Source of the DNA: Platycnemis pennipes
Taxonomy: Eukaryota > Arthropoda > Insecta > Odonata > Platycnemididae
Assembly: GCA_933228895.1 (NCBI GenBank)
Contig: OW121854.1
Location: 55,532,609 to 55,596,608, forward strand
Direction of reading: 5' to 3'
Length of the DNA: 64,000 bases
Below, one piece after another: positions 47,540-56,715 of the stretch. Numbering within the stretch: position 1 is the first letter of the stretch; every line of letters begins with the position of its first letter. A program made the translations under genes and the position numbers. The notes below the pieces were generated by a model that saw only the letters and a list, made by a program, of their open reading frames with translations, was not told the origin of the DNA and did not search any database.

Positions 47540-48182
47540 TGCATAAATGGAAGTGTTCAAGTCAGAGTCGTCGAGTGTCGGTAGGAAGAAAAGACTTTCT
47601 AAAGGTTTTGCATGAAGAGTGGTATTGTATGGATCCCAGGCATTGGATTTTAAGGAGAGAGAATGAAAATAGGCTGTCGGCGTTTGAGATGTGAGCATGG
47701 AGGAGGATGGAGATAGTAAGATGGGCGAAAAGAAGGACGAACGAAGATTTGCGGGAATTGGATTGGTGTGGTGGTTAGAGTAGGTACTCGGCTCCCATCT
47801 CGAGGGCCCGGGTTCGATTCCCGGCAGAGGTGAATTTTTCAGAGGCAAACCGGTCCCCACTTGAGTGCCTAGTGGAGGGAATTTCAGGTTCAGTACTCCG
47901 TCCGTCGGATGGGACGTTAAGCCGTGGTCCCCTTGGCGCCTTTCGTTAAGAGTAGGCTAATGTCGACGCCGAGTTTCTCTCCACCCTTCCTCCGTTCCCT
48001 GAAATGTTCCTACCTAACCACCTGTCCTAAATGGCTCAAATGACCTCAGCTATCGGTCGCCTCCCCTGAAAAACCAACCAACCAACGAAGATTTGCTGGG
48101 GTGAGTAGGGGCAAAGCTTAGATTGATTGGGGAAATTAGGTAGGCGCGAAAAATAATGAGTGTTGGCACGGTAGGAATGTGA
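47540..48182 (+). mobile_element. LINE family B, copy B4 split by a SINE
   Basis: ILRRENENRLSAFEM, a stop, AWRRMEIVRWAKRRTNEDL (47640-47752) is interrupted by SINE S13 and resumes at 48084 with EDLLG, a stop, VGAKLRLIGEIR. This matches the B family C-terminal region. The 13-bp duplication of AACGAAGATTTGC marks the SINE insertion. The left edge is approximate. Confidence 0.7.
47753..48083 (+). mobile_element. tRNA-derived SINE, full-length reference copy S13
   Basis: The 331-bp copy starts GGGAATTGGATTGGTGTGG. Its tRNA-like head has a promoter A box at TGGTTAGAGTAGG and a B box GGGTTCGATTCCC (47809-47822). The body has GTACTCCGTCCGTCGGATGG and GACGCCGAGTTTCTCTCC, and the tail ends in AACC repeats. 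It is flanked by perfect 13-bp copies of AACGAAGATTTGC (47740-47752, 48084-48096), the product of LINE-assisted retroposition, and lies inside LINE B4. The head would be transcribed by RNA polymerase III. This is the best template for finding the other copies. Confidence 0.93.
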
Positions 48183-48562
48183 CTTCATTGGCGTTTTAAA
48201 TGGGAGGATTTAAGACAAGTGGGGTAGAATAACGGTGGAGGTTGGGTGGATTGAAAATAAGATAAACGTGGAAGTGCCGGGGATGGTTAGGTAGAAAAGG
48301 AAGTTGACTGGGGAAATAAATAATAGACAGTGGGAGTGAACGGAGTGGGCAATAAGGGACAAAGTGTTCTCTAGGTCGTGATAGAGAGAAGAATGTTGAA
48401 TGAGCTAGTAAAAGGAAGGAGAAAAACGGGTAGTGTGAATAGAGGTAAGAATTATGTGGAACTAAAGGACTTATATGGAAGATTAGTCGCGGGAAGATTT
48501 TTATTCCCACCTAAAGGTACCTTAACCGGTAGAACACTAATAATAAAGCAGTAATAATAATT
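48183..48562 (+). mobile_element. LINE family B, copy B5 with 3' end
   Basis: Frame-broken similarity to EVLEMVGEKRKLTGEI, then RRKTGSVNRGKNYVELKDLYG, the 3' UTR ACCTAAAGGTACCTTAACCGG and a TAATAA tail (48539-48562). It lies immediately after B4 in the same orientation: either a second insertion or one element with an internal duplication. Confidence 0.65.
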
Positions 48563-48569
48563 CCAATGA

Positions 48570-48680
48570 TGATTTATTTTCCTGAACATTTAGACTTCCA
48601 ATTCAACCACATCCTCGACCGCATCACAGACAAAGCTCATTACTCTTTACAAATCTTCACAGAATTAGGTCTCCTTTTTC
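48570..48680 (+). mobile_element. Possible LINE RT fragment
   Basis: The frame encodes LDFQFNHILDRITDKAHYSL, which resembles the HIxxIxxKAxxxL segment that precedes the C-terminal domain in Jockey/CR1 RTs. Similarity is short and stops after about 35 residues, so this is a tentative call. Confidence 0.3.
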
Positions 48681-48889
48681 ATCCGTTTTTTCCCTCCCGG
48701 CTCTTCCCTCACCATAACCCCATTCTCGCAACCGGTGACCCATCACTGCACGCCTATGCGGACAGCTTGCGGGATAGTAACGTGTGAGGATATGCATGTA
48801 AATGATGAAGGCGAAGTTGCGGTACTGGAAGGGGTATATTTTTTTTTAAATAAAACCTCGTCCCGTCCTAATGAAAGATGGTAGTTTGA

Positions 48890-49445
48890 ATAACTGCAGT
48901 GACGACGTCGGCTCGCTTCCAAACCCAGCGGACGCCCCTTTCTTTAAACGAACTCATTTCGACGAGGAAGAAGGAAGGGGGGAGAGGAACGAAAAATAAT
49001 CACTGCGAGAGAACCGTCGGGATTTGGGCGGGGCACAATCAGGGGGTGGGAAGATAGGAAGAGGGTGGTGGAGAGGAGGAAGCGGAGGAGATAAATAGGA
49101 CGGGGAAAATAAAGAGAGGGAGGGAGAGGGTCTACACATATGAGAGATTGGGGCGTTGAGGGCAGAAGAGGGAGGATGACTGGAGAACCAGATGAGACTC
49201 TTGCGGCCTCGCTTTGTGTGTCCGCAGTCGCGGGGAAGTGGTGGGGGTCGGATAGGGAGGAGGAGGAAGGCGCTTAAGATGCATGGAGGGCGGGAAGGTC
49301 GAGGGAATGAGGAACTAGTTCACAAGGTCACTGCGAGCGTGATGTGTGGAATAATGCCCGATTCTTTGGCGCAGAGTGCGATGCGATTTTTACGCCGTAA
49401 AAAAAAGGCAGCGTTGCATCGTCGAGTTGAAAATTGATAGTATTA
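48890..49445. other. Purine/GC-rich block in the first visible neuroligin intron
   Basis: GACGACGTCGGCTCGCTTCC, then long AG-rich runs (GAGGAGGAAGCGGAGGAGAT, GGGAGGGAGAGGG) and CpG-rich sequence. No domain recognised. Could be an intronic enhancer or a GC-rich repeat. Confidence 0.3.
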
Positions 49446-51189
49446 CGTAATGCTAGAGGTGAATTTGCTATCATTGTCCCGCATTCTAATCACTAATCTC
49501 TGATGAAGTAGCACCGATACATTTAGTACCTTTACTACGCACAGGCATTTTCACCCTCACGCATTCTATAGGTCTTGCATGGTACTTATTATAGGTAGGT
49601 ATCGATAAGTATCAGCTCTCACGGTTGTTGCGTTCGTTTATAATGATAGCGCCGTTTTATGGTTTAAACGTATGACTGCGTGGGCTTCAAAAGAACTGTA
49701 TCTAGAGTTACTAGACACCAGTCCGGTTTTTACTGCACATATCCTCTTTTTAAGAATGCCCGGGGATGTCCAGCCGTTATTTTGATTGCTCTCCGGAATT
49801 ATCCGCAAAGTGTAAAATAATATCCAACATTTATTCTAATGAAATAGGTTCCCTATAATGCATCTACAATCCAGTCAAAGATTCCTCAGGTCTAGCTTTT
49901 TTCTGCATTTATGTCACTTGGTAGCTCATGTCTTTTTTTCGATCATACCTACATCCTACCGATTAGAGCTCATCCCCCAGTACGATAAAATAGGTATGTG
50001 ACATACGTGACCGACATTATTTGTCACGTTTTCCCGTCATCTTAGCTAGCAATTTCCTCCCTTATGGCGTGCATGCCAACTTTAACTATATTTCTTATTC
50101 TACGCTGATAGCAATTGTTAGGCCGGCAAAGCACTAGTCTGAAAACACAAAATTCAATTAATTGCATAACGTGTCGGATGGGATTGTTGTGTGTGCCATA
50201 TGATTAGGTCTAGGATCAAAATAGGAGCTATAAAATGAGAAACTTCGGTGAAAGCACGACGAAAATATTAGAACAGAGTATCATGAAAACAATGATGATG
50301 GGTGCTATTCCATTGCTCCGAAATGTCGTCTTTTAATGGATGTAAAGGTTGTAGCACTTTGTAAAAACTATGAGGTTGGCATATAAAAGACGAGACAGAA
50401 GATGGACGGAATGGGAGATAAGTTATTAAGAAATGGAAATAACTTATGTCAAAAGGAAGCTCTCTGGTGTAATGCAAAGTTAGTGGAAACATCTCTGGGT
50501 ACGGAGATTAATTTCGATGAGATATTAAAAGGGCACGAAATGACGAAGACCAAGGTTAGCGGGAGAATATTACGAGGCAGAGAAGGGGAAGAAAGAAAAC
50601 AGAAATTTTAGAAGTGTCTAAGCGAGGTAAGAATTGTTCTTAGCTGGAGGAGTTTGGGAAAGGAGTCCTTAAAGGGGAAATTGTCGTGTACATAGGTTAC
50701 CAGAATATATATTCAATCGGCAGCACACCATTATTTTTGTTTCTTTTCTAAAAACTATTAGTACGTACTACATGTAAACGAGTGGAAGGTGAGAATAAAT
50801 GAAAAAGGAAGCTGTAAAATACAAGTGATTAAGTCACGCAGGAAAGAGAAAGAATATTGATGAGCATGCATAGAAGAAAGTAATCGGTATTGTTAATGGA
50901 ATAGATACGTAAAAGCTTGCTTAATTGTTATATTTAACTCGTGTGTCCTATATTTGGCTACAACTCATCTCGTACCTATTTCTCTGGGGCATCAAAGACG
51001 TGTACCAAATCTATAGCCTTCTAATGAAGATCATACAGGATATAATCGCGACTCGTAAAATAAAATTAATTTTCAGTTTTTACCATCGCGTACGAAAACA
51101 TACCTAAAATTGGTAGACTCGCAGGAATTCTATGTGCATCGAAAATCACGGCATATCACCTGCCCAAACTTCTACCCACTCATCCGATG

Positions 51190-51520
51190 TTGAGTGGGCA
51201 TCGTGAATCGAGATCGGTGAATCGAATATCGCCCGTCCCAATGGGCAAAGATCTTGGGAAGGTCCGGGTGGGGTGGGGACGAGGGGAGGAGGAGGTGGGA
51301 TAAGGGTGGGGGTGGCGGAGTATCTCTGGGGCGAAAGGAAGAAGTGATTGGGGTTCGGAGAGTAACGAGTCGGGGACAGGGTCATCGGGGGTAATGTGGC
51401 GGGAGAAGCGAAAGAGAGTGTCCTCCTTCCAGGCGAAAAGACTTAATCACGGGGATTCTCCTTCGGAGAGCATTTAGTGTCCTTTCCCTCGTCCCCCGCC
51501 GGGTTTTCATCTCCAGCGGG
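51190..51520. other. G-rich tract with quadruplex potential
   Basis: GGTCCGGGTGGGGTGGGGACG, GAGGGGAGGAGGAGGTGGG and GGGTGGGGGTGGCGG (51268-51318) contain many closely spaced G-runs on the + (transcribed RNA) strand of the neuroligin intron. It lies about 170 bases before IRB. Confidence 0.4.
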
Positions 51521-51690
51521 GGGTGAAAATAAGAAGACCAGCGTTTGAAATAAATGGCCGGCTGGAAATTTTTGTGGGGACATCCGTGGGAACAAATGAT
51601 CACTCAACCCTGGTCGGAATGACATGCGGAGAAGGGATGGATTCGAAATATTTTCGCATTAGCTGCCCGAATGAAACCGATCAAACCAAT

Positions 51691-52196
51691 GGGGGAGTTT
51701 ACTCGGAACCGAAATCGCAATTCTGTATACGAAATCGTTAGATGGAAACAAAAAAGAATGTTAGTGAAAAAATTAATCTTCTAACCACAACAAATCACTC
51801 ATAAATCCAAAATTAAAATAAACAAAAGGTGACGCCCACCGAAAAAACTGCTGTGATAACATTGACATCATTTTCCTCCCGTCCTTGACTGCTTTTCGTG
51901 GAAGGGAAGGGAGTGGAGGGGGGTCCTCGGAAGGTAACTGCTCCTATTGGCAGAGTCAGCTGTGTCCCCCCCATTGCGATAAGACAAAGTAGCTTCGCGG
52001 GCTCAGTTGTGTTGGACGAAGTCGTTATACGTCAGAGGTTGCACCACGCCCACTTTTCCGAAAGGGTTAAAAACATCAGTTTTTCGCCGCTTATAACTCG
52101 GTAAATAATTGGCGGATCAAAAAGCGGAAAAATACGGGTCTTTTCATTTTACAAACGCTATCAGATTGGGCAAAAAAAATCATGGTAAACGATCCC
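51691..52196 (-). repeat. Half-kilobase repeat, copy IRB (inverted partner at 42.9 kb)
   Basis: This is the reverse complement of IRA with a deletion of about 22 bases around the GCGACAGCATTTGTGCG segment and scattered substitutions (the CRE-like palindrome is lost). Both outer flanks carry AATG (51688-51691 overlapping the edge, and 52197-52200), a possible 4-bp target duplication. The terminal GGGGAGTTTACTCGG and, inverted, GGGATCGTTTACC share GTTTAC, suggesting short terminal inverted repeats of a non-autonomous DNA element. Confidence 0.88.
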
Positions 52197-53363
52197 AATG
52201 CAGAACGCATATTTGGCCCTTCCTTGAATGACGCTAACGTGGAAAAAACCTTCTCTCGCCTTTCAAAATCAGTACTGCTGTATTTTACTGTTTGTGATGC
52301 TGTATACAAGCATGCTCTTCTAGAGCTACTTCTATTGCAGATATGAGCGATCGTCTTCTAATCGCATATTTTTATTTCTTTTTCAATACGTGGTGTGATC
52401 GAAAAATAACAGGACTTAAGTTTTTTTTAAGAATATTTATTTGTTAATCGGCATCGATTTAGTTTTAGTGTCGTTTTAGTTTTTAGTAATTTAAGCTTTA
52501 TGCAGCATAACGCAGAAATATGATCGTTGATTTTCCGTTTATTAATGTCACAGGGTTGCACATCTGAGTTAAAAGAGCCTTTAAATTACAGAAGCTTTGT
52601 GATACGGTCTGCAGAAATCCCGATCACCATAAACAAATAAATGCTATTTATTCATTGAGACTTAGTTCGAGGCCTCGTTCGATATTTCTGAGCAGACGCC
52701 ATATGACCAAGGTTTCCAAACATTAAAATTGGCACAAATAACAGCTTATTAATATTCATACACTTTTTCCCTAGTTAATAAGCTTGGGCTCACGCTTTTC
52801 ATGGGACAAGGAAATCCCGGCTCCATTCAGCACGATGGCCGTCTAAGAAAGAATCTTTCTTATATATTCCCCTCACCAAATGACTCCAAATTCCTTCGTC
52901 GACAGAATTTTATTCAATCCACCAATTCCGAATTTCTATCGATTCTTGGCAATTGAAAAACTTTCCCCTCAATTACGAGTCGCCTTCGTCACAAGTGGCG
53001 GTGCTGAACAAAGTTTCTTCGAATTCGGGAACGCTTTTCCCGGAATTTCCATTATGGACCCTCCTCATTTCCATTATAATCATTCTTTTCTTCTCTCGGG
53101 CTCCATTGAAAAAAAACTGAACTACGGCGAGGTTAAAACTGCCCGTCTTACTTAAGTTCCATGACGCGGGGCGCCGAGCGCGAAACCGCATCGTCCAGAA
53201 GACGAAGCCCGCATCACTCCCATAAACCTATCGGTTGGCTCGTTCGATGCTCTAATATAAGTGCTTCCGCAAATACTTCCGAGACTTCTCGAGAATCTTT
53301 GATCCTTCCCACACCCTCAGCTCTTTCCCTCGAGTTGACGTGATTTTTCTTTTCGCTTTCAAG

Positions 53364-53564
53364 GTTTCCTGAACGCGAATTCCGACACGGGACCTTTCCG
53401 CTCGCCCGCGAACTACGGCCTCATGGACCAAATCGCAGCTCTGCACTGGATACAAGAGAACATCGTGGCGTTCGGAGGTGACCCTGGTAGCGTGACCATC
53501 CTGGGTCACGGCACCGGTGCAGCCTGCGCCAACTTCCTCATGGTCTCACCCGCAATACCAGACG
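53364..53564 (+). CDS. Nlg: Neuroligin-like gene, internal coding exon b
   Basis: This is the second visible exon of the same gene, 67 codons long with the same phase at both ends. It follows TTTTCGCTTTCAAG and ends before GTAAGG. It encodes [19 protein letters not shown], then [15 protein letters not shown], then [18 protein letters not shown]. These are the conserved alpha/beta-hydrolase segments leading into the nucleophile elbow. An active esterase has GxSxG with serine at the elbow; here it reads GHGTG with glycine in that position, the hallmark of non-catalytic insect neuroligins. The exon therefore supports an adhesion role rather than hydrolysis. The split Gly codon at the 5' end is completed by exon a (G|GT) and that at the 3' end by exon c (G|GC). 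The intron before it is about 8.1 kb and the one after about 1.7 kb. Confidence 0.95.
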
Positions 53565-53979
53565 GTAAGGGACCATGGATTGCAATTGCAATATGCAATG
53601 ATCTCACGTCACTTTTAATCAACTCTTTCGTTATGAAAGTTGACAACAATAACCAATACCCGGTTTCATGATATCACTTCTTAAGGTAATTCATTACTGG
53701 AGGGGATAATAGGCTGATACTATGAATTCTGACAGTTTGGATTATCAATAGCGTAACTGGCATTCGGTTTTTTAAAGAGTATATTAACAGCGTTTATCAT
53801 GTTTCACATGTTATCAGTGGGTTACAGAACAGTCTTTAATTAAGGAACAAAAGTATATGGCTCATACAAAGGGGTGTGTTTTTGACTCGAAACAACATGA
53901 TTAATAAAAAGGAATAGTTGGCAAGTGTTTGCAAGCATTGCATGTCCATGTAAAAAATTTTGAGTGGTAGGATAGTAAT

Positions 53980-54024
<45 letters not shown>

Positions 54025-55229
54025 CATATTCAAATCATAAAAATGAAATTGGAAAAAATCTACATTTATCCATAACAACTAATCAGGGTAACCAAGGTAC
54101 GTTAAGCATATCTTTTTTTGGTGGACTGTGGTTTTTCAAAAATTAAACATTCTATAAAATTACAGAACGTGAGTTTAGCGAGTCGAGTTCAATGAGGTAA
54201 ACCTGGATTTTCAATCCCAGATCAATAGTCAAAAGTCTCAAACCAATCGATTTCCAAAGAAAAAGTAAAAACAATCACTGCTATTATCAGTAAAAAACCA
54301 TGTTATGTTATTTTAATGAATATGTAAGCCTCTATATAATAATAAATATCTTTCGAATTAAAAATATCCACTATATCTCTCATCATCCCACTCACACAGT
54401 CCATTCTTCCCCTATCAATTCCACAACCTAGCATTCTCACCATTGAAGTCTTTATGGTTTCAGGCTTAACCATATGAAAATCCAGGGTCACTTAATAAGG
54501 AAAAACTGTAATTTGCACACATAATTAATCCTTCTACGACCGGTTTTATCACTAAGACGAGAGTACAGCTCATTTTACATTATCACCACTGTCACCCCTC
54601 ATGCCCCACGTGCATTTACCCACACCACGTACCTAAGGAAAGATTTCTATGAATTCACCATCCCGGACACACGTATAAGCAAGTTCAAATTTCAGTCACC
54701 ATGAGCCTGTGACCTAACTTTCGTCCGGCTTGAACCCAGCCCTAAGGGGGTGTGCTTGAATCGTTTGAGATTGATCCCTGTACGGAATAATCCCGAACGC
54801 AAAGTAAAAACATACGAGTGAGTCCTTAGTTACGTACGGCATTAATCTCGATCGATCCTTACAATATCACTAATTGGTTTCGCTCGAGTTTTTCTCATCT
54901 GCCTCGACTATAAAGCCCCCAGATGAGATTAAGCACAAGTGTAAACAATAGATGAGGTTGTAATCAGAGGTTTTAACCCACTAAATTTCCAGACCATTCG
55001 TGTTTATACTACGTGACTCCTTGGTTACTTATTCGAGATAATCTTAATGGTTTCAGAGACAAAATCCCCCTGGTCTTTCACCGCGTCATATAATAATAAA
55101 TTCGTTTATCTTGTGTATTTTCACATAAATTAATTATACTGCTATACTACTAAATATTAATATATAAATTAATTATTAACGATACTTTTTCGAGTTTTTA
55201 TGCTGACCTAACTTTCGTCCGCATGGCAG
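53565..55229. other. Intron between neuroligin exons b and c
   Basis: About 1.7 kb, AT-rich, with the (AT)n run. An 11-base string CCTAACTTTCG occurs both at about 54712 and just before exon c (55206), a small curiosity without an assigned role. Confidence 0.8.
53984..54021. repeat. (AT)n microsatellite
   Basis: About 19 uninterrupted AT units in the 1.7-kb neuroligin intron, preceded by AATAATAATA. Self-complementary and likely to vary in length. Confidence 0.95.
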
Positions 55230-55659
55230 GCATGCTCTTCCACCGCGTCATCCTCATGAGCGGCTCGGCCCTGAGCCCCTGGTCGCTGGTCAAGGACCCA
55301 TGGCGCCACGCCCTCGCCGTGGCCCGCCACGTCAACTGCACCTCGACACCGCCACTGGGCGGGGGCATGCAGAATATGCCCCCGGGGCCCATATTGGGGG
55401 GCGGGGCGGACCCGGGTGCGGGCGACGAGGGCGAGGAGGAGGAGGGTGGCGCGAGCGTGGCGGACGAGCGGCTGCAGCGCCTCCTGCCGCCGTCGCCGCG
55501 CCTCCTGCGCTGCCTGCGCGAGAAGCCGCTCGCGGACCTCACGTCGGCGCCCATACCCACAATGCCCTTCGCCGCCACCGCCTTCGGGCCCAGCGTGGAC
55601 GGCGTTGTGGTCGACGCAGACGCCGCCGGAGGCCTCCTGCCGCCGCCGCGGTCCACATC
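55230..55659 (+). CDS. Nlg: Neuroligin-like gene, internal coding exon c with low-complexity insertion
   Basis: The exon opens GMLFHRVILMSGSALSPW, the conserved segment after the nucleophile elbow, continues through DPWRHALAVARHVNC, and resumes family-like sequence at RLLRCLREKPLADLTS and AFGPSVDGVVV. Between them, residues about 38-78 of the exon (55340-55462) are a Gly/Pro/Ala/Glu-rich stretch not expected in the core fold; neuroligins usually go from the NC pair to the LLxCLR helix in a few residues. The acceptor is GCATGGCAG (AG at 55228-55229). I place the donor at 55660 (ATC|GTGAGC): this avoids the TGA that follows if reading continues, and leaves two bases (TC) that pair in phase with the exon at 63869. 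The exon is extremely GC-rich and all other frames and the opposite strand are open, but those ORFs are shadows. The donor position is the least certain part. Confidence 0.9.
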
Positions 55660-55846
55660 GTGAGCATCCCCACACCCTCCCGGAACACCACCCCATTCTC
55701 TCTCTCAATAGCGTTTTGGCTTCAATATCTATCAATACTACTATTTTTCGATGACTAGCAATGATGGACTAACAGCTGAAACACGTTGTAGGTTGTAACA
55801 TTGTTTGAGAATAGTGCTATCGTTGAGTGTTTGAGTGTAGTATCCT

Positions 55847-56134
55847 AAAAGCCGGAGCTATACGATGCTACGAATACCTTTCAAGGTTGAACATTTTATA
55901 GTCTGTAACATCTTGTAGAGATTTCTTTGGATCAGGAGGTGAGACTTTCTTTGACTCGAGTAAACCGTCCGACAAAGTTCGGAACAGCGTCCAACTCGAG
56001 CGTTCGATGCTTCACAATGAAAGCTCGAGGGTTCGAAGTTCCGCTACACGATGCTACAACGAAACAAGCGTTGTAGCATTGTGTTCCTTCCAACGTTGAA
56101 AGGTATTCGTAGCATCGTGTAGTGCCGGCTTTCC
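55847..56134. repeat. MITE-like element with about 45-bp terminal inverted repeats
   Basis: Left arm 55847-55891 (AAAAGCCGGAGCTATACGATG, CTACGAATACCTTTCAAGG) is the complement of right arm 56088-56134 (CGTTGAAAGGTATTCGTAGC, ATCGTGTAGTGCCGGCTTTCC). A smaller internal hairpin pairs CACGATGCTACAACG with CGTTGTAGCATTGTG (56047-56083). It lies 190 bases inside the last intron. No target duplication is obvious. Confidence 0.85.
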
Positions 56135-56324
56135 ATTACACCCATCGATGTATATTACGCCTCGAACGGCAAGGTTACCGTAACTATAAAAGCTGTGTTT
56201 TTATGATCCCTCACTCGGGTAACAATCGAGTTTTCTCGCATAAATTCTCGAAAATTATGAGCATGAGTCATTATTCGCAATGAACCACAAATAGGAGAAT
56301 TTCGTATGAGAAGGAATCATTCAC

Positions 56325-56715
56325 ATTGACCAAGATTTGAACTATGTGAGCCTGTATCCCTTGACTTCACACCAGGTGCTTCAGACAGTTAAATTACTTA
56401 ATTAAGCATCTTTCTTCCCTGCGGATTTCTAAAGAGTTTAAAGATGCTTGATGTTGCAACGGACTGTTAAGCATACAATGCCGAAAAGCAGCCGCTAACC
56501 GTATGCACTCGAGGTTAAAGCCAGTTTATACGCTAAAGGTGCTTGCTCTCAACAAATTCAAGGACTGTAAACATGCCATGAAAAACCTCAACGGGACCAC
56601 CCGCTGATATGCATAATAGCAGATTTTCCACAGAGGAAAATATCATTTGCCTTGATCGGGTCTCAAACCCGAAACCCCGGGCCAGGTATTATACCCATTT
56701 AATCTACCAGAATAA
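56325..56715 (-). mobile_element. Two decayed tRNA-like heads
   Basis: On the minus strand, 56325-56395 (complement of GACCAAGATTTGAACTATG...) and 56650-56715 (complement of CGGGTCTCAAACCCGAAACC...) resemble B-box regions followed by SINE-like spacing. Both are weak; no body or tail is recognised. Confidence 0.3.

Larger units (their letters stand above)
45309..53363. other. Intron between neuroligin exons a and b
   Basis: About 8.1 kb from GTAAGC to TTTCAAG. It contains LINE B4 and B5, SINE S13, the purine-rich block, the G-rich tract and IRB. 45480-47500, 49450-51180 and 52200-53160 hold nothing recognisable; 53160-53345 is CpG-richer with unassigned ORFs. Confidence 0.8.

Noticed and set aside
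47795..47835. Possible real tRNA gene (GGGTTCGATTCCC B box)
   Set aside because: It is the head of SINE S13, with body, tail and target duplication; acceptor stem does not close.
54303..54491. Minus-strand open frame MLGCGIDRGRMDCVSG...
   Set aside because: Short, Cys/Met-rich, no match to the LINE families in the window.
55198..55758. Long open frames on the minus strand and in other plus frames over exon c
   Set aside because: They are by-products of extreme GC content; only the frame with MLFHRVILMSGSALSPW matches a protein family.
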